DNA of 64,000 nt from DAISJI01 sp964559835. GTDB taxonomy: Bacteria > Acidobacteriota > Terriglobia > Terriglobales > Acidobacteriaceae. The DNA is taken from NCBI GenBank assembly GCA_964559835.1, contig CAZLJE010000001.1:124001-188000 (forward strand), given 5' to 3'. The first letter of the stretch is position 1. Every line of letters begins with the position of its first letter. Below are positions 51,010 through 59,068 of this stretch, piece by piece. A program made the translations under genes and the position numbers. The notes beneath the pieces were generated by a model that was given only the letters and a program-made list of their open reading frames with translations, made no database searches and was not told where the DNA came from.

Positions 51010-51777
51010 TCATTCGGCGAGCAACGGAGGGTCTGCTCGCAATTGAGTACCGCTGGTCTGGGACTTCATCATTTGCGCGGCCATATCAAGAATGCGCGCC
51101 GCGGCGTCCGCCGGACTTACGCCACGAGCATGGATATTCGACACCAGGTTTCTATCGGCATCGGTATGCGTTCGCGCGGGCTGGTAGGCCATGTACGCCG
51201 ACAAGCTTTCGGCCGTCGCAAGTCCCGGACGCTCCCCGATCAAGAGCACGGCGACCGTTGGCATGAGCAGTTCGCCGATTTGATTCAGGATTCCGACGCG
51301 GCAATGGCGTATCACAAATACTTGCCCGAGGGTCCAACCACGAGCCTGTGCTCCTTCCGCGAGAATGGGCAATAGCTTCGGCACTTGCGCGAAGATCGCG
51401 GTGACGGAAAGACCGTCTCCGATGGCGATCTGGAGGTCGCTTCGCGGCGAGCAACGTTTCAGCAACTCAGACCGCGATGGTTCGTTCAATACCCGCCCCA
51501 GATCCGGACGGAGAAGATATTCGTCTTTCGAACCTGCCTCGGTGCAGACTTCGAACAGGCCCCAACGCGCTACAAAGGCCGCGCCGAATTGTTTTTCCAG
51601 GTCGAGTTCGGCGCGGATGGCGTCACGCGCAGCGGCATGGGCCTCGCGAAGATCCATCTGCGTGGCGGTCCGGTAAGCGGCGCCGACCCGGCCCGTCAGC
51701 ACGCGCGCGGGAGTGCGCGCCCGGACCTTCCGCACGAGTTCCGGCCACCCGCCCGGGAGAAGGGAGTCGTCGGCCAT
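51010..51777 (-). CDS. eutC: Ethanolamine ammonia-lyase small subunit
   Basis: A 255-residue small subunit of the adenosylcobalamin-dependent ethanolamine ammonia-lyase, which yields acetaldehyde and ammonia. From ATG 51777: LTGRVGAAYRTATQMDLREAHAAARDAI, SKDEYLLRPDLGR, LQIAIGDGLSVTA, IRHCRVGILNQIGELL, LIGERPGLATAESLSAYM, TDADRNLVSNIH (each quoted in part). These are the canonical EutC blocks. The start overlaps the eutB stop by one base (TAATG), giving tight stoichiometric coupling. No eutA reactivase or shell genes are near. Confidence 0.96.
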   Translation of the reverse strand: MADDSLLPGGWPELVRKVRARTPARVLTGRVGAAYRTATQMDLREAHAAARDAIRAELDLEKQFGAAFVARWGLFEVCTEAGSKDEYLLRPDLGRVLNEPSRSELLKRCSPRSDLQIAIGDGLSVTAIFAQVPKLLPILAEGAQARGWTLGQVFVIRHCRVGILNQIGELLMPTVAVLLIGERPGLATAESLSAYMAYQPARTHTDADRNLVSNIHARGVSPADAAARILDMAAQMMKSQTSGTQLRADPPLLAE

Positions 51778-53168
51778 TATTGGAGGCTCTCGAGTGACGA
51801 TTCCAGTCCCTGCATCAGACGTCGCTTTTCCGGTACATCCAGGAACGCGGGCTCTTCGTGACGATAGATTCCCATGGACTGCAGCCAGGTAAGGAATTCC
51901 GGCGCCGGACGAAGCTTGTACATACGCCTCATTGCCAGGGCGTCGTGATAGCTCGTCGACTGGTAGTTCAGCATGACGTCGTCGCTGCAAGGGACGCCCA
52001 TGAAGTAGTTGCACCCGGCCGCGGTGAGCAGGAAGAGAAGATTGTCCGCCGAGTTCTGGTCTGCCTCGGCGTGGTTCGTATAGCAGACATCGCACCCCAT
52101 GGGCAGACCCAATAGCTTGCCCATGAAGTGATCTTCGAGTCCGGCGCGGATCATCTGTCGCTCGTCATACAAATATTCCGGCCCGATAAATCCGACCACG
52201 CTGTTGACCAGGAACGGATCGAGAGTCCGGGCTACGCCGTAGGCCCGCGCTTCCAGGGTCAGCTGATCGACTCCGTGATGAGCTTCGGCCGAGAGTGCGC
52301 TGCCCTGTCCGGTCTCAAAGTACATGAGCTGCGTGCCTTTCCACGGCACGTCGCGGCGGCGATGATGCTCCAGCACTTCTTCACGACCCTCGCGCAACAT
52401 GTCCAAGGTGATGCCGAAACTGCGATTCGCCGCTTCGGTGCCCGCGACAGATTGGAAGAGCAGATCGACGGGCGCGCCTGCCCTCATGGCGGCAAGCTGC
52501 GTCGCGATGTGTGCCAGGCAGCAGCTCTGCGTGGGGACATGGTAGGTGTCGATCAAGCGGGCGAGAGCGTCAAGGATAGAGCCGACCACGTGAACGGAAT
52601 CCGTGGCGGGATTGACGCCGATGACTGCGTCTCCGCATCCGTAGAGCAAACCCTCGAAGGCGGAAAGCAGGATTCCGCCGACATCGTCCGCCGGGTGATT
52701 GGGCTGGATCCGGATACCCAGGACGCCGGGCTCGCCCATCGTGTTGCGACAACGTGTGATGTTGCGGACCTTCGCCGCGGCCAGGATCAGGTCTTTGTTG
52801 CTCATGATCTTGACGACGGCTGCTGCCATTTCCGGAGTAATCCCCCACTGCATGCGGTTCAAGTCGGCGCCGGTGGTCGCGTCATCCAGAAGGAATTCGC
52901 GAAAGTCGCCGACGGTCATGCTCTTGATCGGAGCAAAGGCTTGTTCGTCGAACGTTTCCGCGATGAGACGGCTTACGTCGTCTTGGTCGGGATCGATGAG
53001 GGGCTGTTCGAGGATCGTGGTGAGGGGAAGGTCAGCGAGTTGGCGCTTTGCCGCAACCCGTTCTCGCTCCGAACCGGCCGCCACTCTCGCCAACTGGTCG
53101 CCGGACTTCACCTCGTTCGCCTTGGCAAACAACTCGCGCAGGTCGGAGAAAGAAAACCCTTGAATCAT
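51777..53168 (-). CDS. eutB: Ethanolamine ammonia-lyase large subunit
   Basis: The 463-residue catalytic subunit (ATG 53168; an in-frame ATG 9 nt upstream is also possible). Typical EutB sequence: FREFLLDDATTGADLNRMQWG, NKDLILAAAKVRNITRCRNTMG, GLLYGCGDAVIGVNPATDS, FQSVAGTEAANRSFG, YFETGQGSALSAEAHHG, GLPMGCDVCYTNHAEADQN and NYFMGVPCSDDVMLNYQSTS (in part). It binds substrate and, with EutC, B12. eutBC stands without the microcompartment operon, as in many environmental bacteria that use ethanolamine as a nitrogen source. Confidence 0.97.
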   Translation of the reverse strand: MIQGFSFSDLRELFAKANEVKSGDQLARVAAGSERERVAAKRQLADLPLTTILEQPLIDPDQDDVSRLIAETFDEQAFAPIKSMTVGDFREFLLDDATTGADLNRMQWGITPEMAAAVVKIMSNKDLILAAAKVRNITRCRNTMGEPGVLGIRIQPNHPADDVGGILLSAFEGLLYGCGDAVIGVNPATDSVHVVGSILDALARLIDTYHVPTQSCCLAHIATQLAAMRAGAPVDLLFQSVAGTEAANRSFGITLDMLREGREEVLEHHRRRDVPWKGTQLMYFETGQGSALSAEAHHGVDQLTLEARAYGVARTLDPFLVNSVVGFIGPEYLYDERQMIRAGLEDHFMGKLLGLPMGCDVCYTNHAEADQNSADNLLFLLTAAGCNYFMGVPCSDDVMLNYQSTSYHDALAMRRMYKLRPAPEFLTWLQSMGIYRHEEPAFLDVPEKRRLMQGLESSLESLQ

Positions 53169-53223
53169 AGGTGGCAAGGTTAGTCACTTGGACTGGCCTC
53201 TGCAACCCGGATGAATCTGTTTG

Positions 53224-54102
53224 TTAGTGTCCGCGGACAGCCCAGGCCAGGACCATCGCGCCGACGATGATCCTGTAGATTGCGAACGGAACGAAGCCGC
53301 GAGAGCGCACCCAGTTCATGAACCACGCCACCACGCCATACGCGACGATAAACGAGACGATGAAGCCGATGGCCAGCAATGCCCAGCCTTGTCCTCCGGC
53401 GGGAGCGGCACCGATAGCGCCGCCGCCGTGGCGGAGAGATTTGAGCAGGTCATAGCCCGTCGCTGCGACCATGGTTGGAATTGACAGGAAGAAAGAGAAC
53501 TCCAGCGCTGCCGAGCGCGACATGCCCGTAACCTGTCCGGCGGCGATGGTGGACATCGAGCGCGACGTGCCGGGGAACACCGCGGAGAGTATCTGGCAGG
53601 CGCCGATCCAGATCGCCTGCGCGATCGACATGTCGTCCATCTTGTCCGTCTTGTGGCCGAGCCTGATAAACACGGCGCGGTTATGCTCGTAGATGTAGTC
53701 CACGACCCACATGACGATGCCGCCGATCACCAGGGCCGAGCCCATGATGTAGAGGCTCTCCAGGTTTTTGCCGATGATCTTCGTCAACAGGAACGCCGGG
53801 ATGGCGGTGACGAAGAAGGCGATGAAGGTCAGCGAGACGGGATGATCGAAGAACGTCCGGTCCCCTTGCTTGCCCGACGGAAAGGTCTCAAGGAAATCGA
53901 GAATGCGCCGCCAGAAATAGAGCGGCAGCGAGAGGATGGCGCCCAACTGGATGACGATGGTGAACATCTTCCAGTAGCCGTTGGCGAGGTCAACACCGAG
54001 CATGGCTTCGGCGATACGCAAATGAGCGGTGGAGCTGACGGGCAGGAACTCAGTCAGGCCTTCGACGATTCCGAGCAGGACGGCGAGCGAATAGGGATTC
54101 AT
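53224..54102 (-). CDS. uppP: Undecaprenyl-diphosphatase
   Basis: A 292-residue integral membrane phosphatase recycling undecaprenyl pyrophosphate for wall synthesis (BacA family). It has GIVEGLTEFLPVSSTAHL with the catalytic Glu-rich motif, the second motif AVFPGTSRSMSTIAAG with the essential Arg, and seven to eight helices. Internal inverted-topology halves are visible. ATG 54102 is the natural start. Word-array sequence (54108 onwards) abuts the start upstream. Confidence 0.96.
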   Translation of the reverse strand: MNPYSLAVLLGIVEGLTEFLPVSSTAHLRIAEAMLGVDLANGYWKMFTIVIQLGAILSLPLYFWRRILDFLETFPSGKQGDRTFFDHPVSLTFIAFFVTAIPAFLLTKIIGKNLESLYIMGSALVIGGIVMWVVDYIYEHNRAVFIRLGHKTDKMDDMSIAQAIWIGACQILSAVFPGTSRSMSTIAAGQVTGMSRSAALEFSFFLSIPTMVAATGYDLLKSLRHGGGAIGAAPAGGQGWALLAIGFIVSFIVAYGVVAWFMNWVRSRGFVPFAIYRIIVGAMVLAWAVRGH

Positions 54103-54107
54103 AAGAA

Positions 54108-54176
54108 GTTGTCAGCTATCAGTTGTCAATTGCCAGTTGGAACCTTGTTGAGAGAAATCGGAAATCGGAACGTCAG
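54108..54176. repeat. Word array (CAGTTGTCA / CCAGTTGG)
   Basis: GTCAGCTATCAGTTGTCAAT-type words followed by GAAATCGGAAATCGGAAC, between uppP and the SH3-like gene. Confidence 0.65.
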
Positions 54177-54248
54177 TATTACAGTATGTCGCTGTGTCCG
54201 TAAGTCGCTAATTTGGTAATGCTGAATCGTGATGACTGTCCAGCGGGC

Positions 54249-55190
54249 CTACTGTATCTGATTTCCGAAGGTCGGAACCCCTTGCTGCACCAGGAAGAGC
54301 AAGGTCGCACCGCGAGCCGCCCAATCGGTCTGCCCGTACGTGGTTGCAAGTCGCTGGCAGAGCGCTTCGACCCTCGACTTCGCTTCCGCAACCTTGCCGC
54401 TCTTGCCTTCGTTGGGATAGATCGAGATAAGCGCCGCCCGGCGCCAGGCCGCGTTGTACAAAGCCTCGGGGACGGCCGGCGATTGCGGGTGCTCCTCGGC
54501 GTACTTCTCGTACATGTCGGCCTCGCGCTCGGGACACTTCGACTGCGCCTGCCAATCGCCACACAGTTTGTTGTCGAGCTTGGCAAAGTCGGCGAGGTCG
54601 GACCATTTCGTGTGCGGGAACTTCTTGCGGACTTCGTTCATCAGTTGCTCGTCGATGCCGAAGCGCATGTTGGGATCGCGCTCGCGCGAGGAAGGTCGGG
54701 AGTTTACGTCCATTTTGTCGAGCTGCCAGCGGATGTCGGCGGCGCGGTAGAGCGCTTCGCCCGCCAGCGGCGATTGTGGAAAGTACTCGTAGGTGCGGTA
54801 GTAGAGGCGGGCAGCGTCGGTGTCGGCGCCCTTGCGTCCACCGCGGCGACTGGCCTCGGCTTCCGATGAGACGGCTTCGCCGAAGACGACCCTGTCGCCG
54901 TTCGGAGTGTTGGTGCGGACGACGCCCTTGTCGAGCATCCAGCCGCTGACATCCTTCTCTTCACCGGTAAAGCGATTCTGGCTGAGATTGGCGAGGACGT
55001 GGATCCAGCCGCGGCCGGGATCTTCGAGGATGGCGACCTCGCGACCGCGGTCGATGGTGCCGACGCGCTGCGCGTCGGAGGCGGGAGTTAAGTAGATTTC
55101 CGCCTGGCGCACCATGATGCCGCGAACGGTTTCGGCGGCAAACGCGGGGATACAGACAACGAGCAGAACGAGGATCAAATAGCGCTTCAT
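54249..55190 (-). CDS. Exported SH3-like/TPR-like protein
   Basis: A 313-residue exported protein from ATG 55190 with signal MKRYLILVLLVVCIPAFA. Residues about 22-95 resemble a bacterial SH3 domain (VRQAEIYLTPASDAQRVGTID, EVAILEDPGRGWIHVL). The rest is helical with repeat-like segments (AARLYYRTYEYFPQSPLAGEALYRAADI; EADMYEKYAEEHPQSPAVPEALYNAAW, in part), like tetratricopeptide/outer-membrane assembly scaffolds. A periplasmic wall-binding scaffold is plausible. No enzyme motif seen. Confidence 0.78.
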   Translation of the reverse strand: MKRYLILVLLVVCIPAFAAETVRGIMVRQAEIYLTPASDAQRVGTIDRGREVAILEDPGRGWIHVLANLSQNRFTGEEKDVSGWMLDKGVVRTNTPNGDRVVFGEAVSSEAEASRRGGRKGADTDAARLYYRTYEYFPQSPLAGEALYRAADIRWQLDKMDVNSRPSSRERDPNMRFGIDEQLMNEVRKKFPHTKWSDLADFAKLDNKLCGDWQAQSKCPEREADMYEKYAEEHPQSPAVPEALYNAAWRRAALISIYPNEGKSGKVAEAKSRVEALCQRLATTYGQTDWAARGATLLFLVQQGVPTFGNQIQ

Positions 55191-55208
55191 ACGTTTAGCG
55201 AAGGATAA

Positions 55209-55278
55209 CAATTGTAGGTCGCAGGTGGTAGGTCGTAGGTGGGTGACCTTTGCATCGGCACCCGACCAACGACTTCCG
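55209..55278. repeat. Word array (GTAGGTCG) with inverse copy
   Basis: TTGTAGGTCGCAGGTGGTAG-type units (about 55212-55245), with inverse CGACTTCCGACCTAT at 55269-55283, just before the dehydratase stop. Confidence 0.65.
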
Positions 55279-55280
55279 AC

Positions 55281-56270
55281 CTATGCCGTGAGAACTTTCG
55301 CCAGCAGCGCCGGTTCGACGTTGCCGCCCGTAATGACCGCGACCGCCTTTTTCGCTTTCGGGAGCTTGTCGGCATGCTTGATGTAGGCGGCGAACGTGAC
55401 GGCGCCGCTCGGCTCGGCAACCAGCTTGGCATTCAGGGCCATCAGGCGCATGGCTTCCGTGATGTCGGACTCGCTGACGGTGACGACATCGTCGACATAC
55501 TTGCGGATGTGCTCGAAGTTGATCTCGCCGACCGATTGCGTACGCAAACCGTCAGCGAGCGTGCGCGTCACGTCTTCGGCCGAGAGCTGCACGATGTGGC
55601 CGGTGCGGAACGACTGCTGGGCGTCGTTGGCAAATTCGGGCTCGACACCGATCACCTTCGCCTTCGAGCCGCTGAGCTTCACGGCGCTGGCAATTCCGCT
55701 GAGACATCCGCCGCCGCCGATAGGAGCGAGAACGAGTTCTACATCCGGGAGGTCCTCGACGATCTCGAGGCCGATGGTGCCCGCGCCGGCGATGATCTTC
55801 TCGTCGGCATAGGGCGGAACGATGACGTACCCGTGCTCGCGGGCAAGTTCTTCGGCGCGCGCTTTGCGTTCGGAACTGGCGGGCCCGACGAAAACGATCT
55901 CAGCGCCCATGCCGCGCGTGCTGTCCACCTTCACCTTCGGCGCGTTATTCGGCATGACGATCACGGCTTTGACGCCGAGCGCGCGGGCGGCGTAGGCGAC
56001 GCCCTGCGCGTGATTGCCACTGGAGTAGGTGATGACGCCCCGGCGCCGCTCGTCTTCCGGGAGCGCGCTGATCTTGTTGTAAGCCCCGCGCAGCTTGAAT
56101 GAGCCGATGGGCTGCAGACTCTCCGGCTTGAGGAAAAGCTCGCGCGAAGGGTCATGATGCGGGCAGGGAATCAGGGGCGTGCGAGCGGCAATGCCACGCA
56201 GGCGCTGCTGGGCGGACTGGATGTCGGAGAGCGAGACGATGACGCACCTCGAAGAAGTAATAAGTAACAA
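55281..56270 (-). CDS. Threonine/serine dehydratase (PLP fold type II)
   Basis: A biosynthetic- or catabolic-type threonine ammonia-lyase of the short kind without an ACT domain. The PLP Lys is in IGSFKLRGAYNK, the substrate loop is TYSSGNHAQGVA, the phosphate loop is PIGGGGCLSG, and the C-terminal EPSGAVTFAAY is present. It converts threonine to 2-oxobutyrate or serine to pyruvate; serine racemase-type activity cannot be excluded. No ATG or GTG is available at the expected N-terminus (VIVSLSDIQSAQQRL); only TTG 56270, lying in a word array, is in frame, so the start is uncertain. Near 329 residues, normal for the family. Confidence 0.88.
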   Translation of the reverse strand: MLLITSSRCVIVSLSDIQSAQQRLRGIAARTPLIPCPHHDPSRELFLKPESLQPIGSFKLRGAYNKISALPEDERRRGVITYSSGNHAQGVAYAARALGVKAVIVMPNNAPKVKVDSTRGMGAEIVFVGPASSERKARAEELAREHGYVIVPPYADEKIIAGAGTIGLEIVEDLPDVELVLAPIGGGGCLSGIASAVKLSGSKAKVIGVEPEFANDAQQSFRTGHIVQLSAEDVTRTLADGLRTQSVGEINFEHIRKYVDDVVTVSESDITEAMRLMALNAKLVAEPSGAVTFAAYIKHADKLPKAKKAVAVITGGNVEPALLAKVLTA

Positions 56271-56286
56271 GTACCAAGTTCCAAGA
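56255..56286. repeat. Word array (AAGTAAC / AAGTACC) over a gene start
   Basis: GAAGTAATAAGTAACAAGTA-type units extending to CCAAGTTCCAAG, overlapping the 5' end of the dehydratase gene. A second small array, TTCTTAATTCTTAATTTC, lies at 56385-56403 by the serA stop. Confidence 0.75.
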
Positions 56287-56395
56287 ACGGAAGATTATAG
56301 TCCGGGGGCTGCTTTCGGACCGGCAGCCGTGTAAGCGCCAAAGCACTGAAAACAATCTAGTCTCGACGGTAGTTGCCATTGTTCATTCTTAATTC

Positions 56396-57616
56396 TTAAT
56401 TTCTCGACGCGGCTGCTTGTTCGGCCTCGGACAACGCCCTCACGCGGATGGTGTGCGGCATCTGTTGCAAGCGGGTGACGAGGTCGGGGCCGATGGCGGC
56501 GTTGACGTCGTAGATGGCGTAGCCGAGTTCTCCGCGGGTGTCGAGAACCTGGCGCTCGATGTTGATATTGCGCTCGGCGAGGACCTGGTTGATGTGCAGT
56601 AGCATGCCGGGCATGTTGTGGTGCAGGTGCGTCAGGCGGTGCGTGCCCGGGGCGACGTCGAGGTGACAGTGCGGCAGGTTGACGCTCATCATGGTATTGC
56701 CGGTCCGGGCGTACTCCACCAGCCGCGAGCTGACGAAACGGCCGATGTGCTCCTGCGCCTGCTCGGTGCTGCCGCCGACGTGCGGCGTCAGGATCACGTT
56801 CGGTAGTCCCTGCAGCGGAATGACGAAGCGCCCGTTGGATTCGGGCTCCTCGGGATAGACGTCGACCGCCGCTCCGCCGAGCCGTCCGCCGCGGAGGGTC
56901 GAGGCGAGCGCGTCATAATCCACAACCGAGCCGCGAGCGAGATTGAGGAAGAGCGCTCCGGGCTTCATGCGCTGAAACTGCGCTTCGCCGAACATGCGCG
57001 CATTCTGCGGCCGGCCGTCCACGTGTACGGTGACGATGTCGGCGGCCTCGAGCAGTTCCGGGAGAGACGCGCGTTTGGCGTTGCCGCGAGCCAAGACTTC
57101 GGCGACGTCGTGGAAGATCACGCGCATGCCGAGCGCTTCCGCAAGATCGGAGAGTTGCGACCCGATCTTGCCGTAGCCGACGATACCGAGCGTAAGCCCG
57201 CGGACCTCGTGGCAGCCGCTGGCGGACTTCTTCCAGTCGCCACGATGCAGGTCGGTACTGGAAGCGAACACGCGCCGAGCCAGCATGATGATCTCGCCCA
57301 ACGCCAGTTCGGCGACGGAGCGGCTGTTGCTGTGCGGATCATTGAAAACTGCGATGCCCCGGTCGCTGCAGGCGGTGCGGTCGATACGGTCGACGCCGAT
57401 GCAAAAAGCGCCGATGGCGAGCAGGTCGGGGGCGTGCTCGACGATGGCCTTCGTGATCGGGGTCTTGGAGCGGACGCCGAGCACGGCGACGCCGGGCATG
57501 CGCTGAAGAAGGGCGTCCTCGTCGAGCGCACTGGGCAGGGTTTCGATGGTGAACCCGTGTCGCGCAAACGACTCGGCCGCGATTCCGCTGATATTCTCCA
57601 GCAGCAGGACCTTCAC
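56396..57616 (-). CDS. serA: D-3-phosphoglycerate dehydrogenase with ACT domain
   Basis: First step of serine synthesis from 3-phosphoglycerate. At 406 residues it is the short type with one C-terminal ACT domain. Visible: AIGAFCIGVDRIDR, the Rossmann GIVGYGKIGSQLSDLAEALG, NLARGSVVDYDAL (catalytic Arg), AAVDVYPEEPE (Glu), LTPHVGGSTEQAQEHIG (His), and the ACT region beginning HRLTHLHHNMPGMLLHINQVLAERNINIE (in part). The ACT domain normally mediates serine feedback. It is divergent from DUF1015 and an aminotransferase, which form a probable serine cluster. Confidence 0.95.
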   Translation of the reverse strand: MKVLLLENISGIAAESFARHGFTIETLPSALDEDALLQRMPGVAVLGVRSKTPITKAIVEHAPDLLAIGAFCIGVDRIDRTACSDRGIAVFNDPHSNSRSVAELALGEIIMLARRVFASSTDLHRGDWKKSASGCHEVRGLTLGIVGYGKIGSQLSDLAEALGMRVIFHDVAEVLARGNAKRASLPELLEAADIVTVHVDGRPQNARMFGEAQFQRMKPGALFLNLARGSVVDYDALASTLRGGRLGGAAVDVYPEEPESNGRFVIPLQGLPNVILTPHVGGSTEQAQEHIGRFVSSRLVEYARTGNTMMSVNLPHCHLDVAPGTHRLTHLHHNMPGMLLHINQVLAERNINIERQVLDTRGELGYAIYDVNAAIGPDLVTRLQQMPHTIRVRALSEAEQAAASRN

Positions 57617-57757
57617 GACGCCTCCGGGAAAGAACCAGTTTAATGTGAATTGACGATCGACGGGCGTTTGCGACTACCGGATGTGGAAAAAATCTGCATA
57701 GGTGACAGAATTATGTACAGGTCGAACTACACGCTTCGTGCGAGAGTAGATCAGTCC

Positions 57758-59068
57758 ATGGCAGAGATACGTCCATTCCGGGCGCTGTGCTACGACACCC
57801 GCAAGGTGAACCTGGCGGAGGTCGTGACGCAGCCCTACGACAAGATCACGCCGGCGATGCAGGCCGGATACTACCAACGGCATCCGGCAAATTTCATACG
57901 GTTTGAACTGCCGGTCGCGGGCGGTGACGTGTACGAGGGCGCGCGCACGTTTCTGGAACAGATTCGACGCGATGGCACGATCCGCATCGAGGAGCGGCCT
58001 GCGTTGTATGTGTACGAACAGGACTTCGAACACCCCACGGAGGCCGGGAAGAGGCTGCGGCGGCGGGCGCTGGTCGCGCTGGGGCGTTTGCACGACTATA
58101 CGGATGGTGTTGTCTTCCGTCATGAACAGACGCTGACTGGTCCGAAAAAAGATCGCGAGCAGTTGTTGAAGACCACGCGAGTGCAATCCGGGATGCTGTT
58201 CATGATGTACGACGACGCGACACGAACAGTCGATGAGTTGCCGTTGCGCGACGCAGTGGAATTTACCGACGATCTTGGAGTGAAGCAGCGGCTGTGGGCG
58301 GTTACGTCCGGCGAGACGATCCGCGGCATCGAGGACATGTTCCGCGACAAGGCGCTATTCATCGCCGACGGACATCATCGGTACGAGACCGCGCTGCTGC
58401 AGAGACGGAGCAAGGAAGGGAAGTACGCGGAAGATTTCGCCATGATGGCGCTGGTCAACATGCGCTCGGAAGGGCTGGTGGTGTTGCCGACGCATCGTGC
58501 CGTGTTTGGAGTCGAAGCGGAGAGATTCCGTGTGGCGATGGGGCAGCTCGAGTCTGAATTCGGAATGCTAAGGCTGGATTCCCGCAATGTGACGGCGATG
58601 CAGGAGGTCTTGCGCAGCACCGACCAGGAGAACTTCTCGACGATCGTCGCGACGAAGGAAGCAGCGTACCTGCTGAGCGTGGACCGCGAGGACTTACAAC
58701 AACGGTTCCCGAGTAGCGTGCTCGAACTTGATGTCGAGGCGCTACATTCTTTATTCGCCGAGCTGTTGGGGATTACACCGGCCCATGTCGCCGCGCAGAC
58801 GCATGTGCGCTATCACCGGTTCGCCGAGGAAGCGCTTGCCGATGTGGAAGCGGGCGCGCAGGCGGCGTTCCTGATCCGGCCGGTGCCGATCGAGGTAATA
58901 CGCGACCGAAGCTTACGCGGAGCGCTGATGCCGCAGAAATCCACCGATTTCTATCCCAAGATGAACAGCGGGCTGTGGCTGTACTCGTGGGATGAATCGT
59001 TTCAACGCACCCTAGCAAAACCAGCTAGAGTGGGCCACCCGGGGCACCCAGGAGGAGCTTCCATCTAA
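57758..59068 (+). CDS. DUF1015-family protein
   Basis: A 436-residue cytosolic protein from ATG 57758: IRPFRALCYDTRKVNLAEVV, TQPYDKITPAMQ, HPANFIRFELP, IADGHHRYETAL and NMRSEGLVVLPTHR, all typical of DUF1015. The family often sits beside serA and an aminotransferase, as here; a role in serine metabolism has been proposed but I cannot confirm a reaction. The last codons (TLAKPARVGHPGHPGG) come from the 35-nt dispersed palindrome, which also leads into the next gene's GGAGGAG site. The stop overlaps the next start (TAATG). Confidence 0.9.
   Translation: MAEIRPFRALCYDTRKVNLAEVVTQPYDKITPAMQAGYYQRHPANFIRFELPVAGGDVYEGARTFLEQIRRDGTIRIEERPALYVYEQDFEHPTEAGKRLRRRALVALGRLHDYTDGVVFRHEQTLTGPKKDREQLLKTTRVQSGMLFMMYDDATRTVDELPLRDAVEFTDDLGVKQRLWAVTSGETIRGIEDMFRDKALFIADGHHRYETALLQRRSKEGKYAEDFAMMALVNMRSEGLVVLPTHRAVFGVEAERFRVAMGQLESEFGMLRLDSRNVTAMQEVLRSTDQENFSTIVATKEAAYLLSVDREDLQQRFPSSVLELDVEALHSLFAELLGITPAHVAAQTHVRYHRFAEEALADVEAGAQAAFLIRPVPIEVIRDRSLRGALMPQKSTDFYPKMNSGLWLYSWDESFQRTLAKPARVGHPGHPGGASI
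59006..59040. repeat. 35-nt palindromic repeat, copy 4, in the DUF1015 C-terminus
   Basis: Near-identical to copy 1 and in frame as TLAKPARVGHP at the end of the DUF1015 protein. It reads in the same frame as copy 3. Confidence 0.9.
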
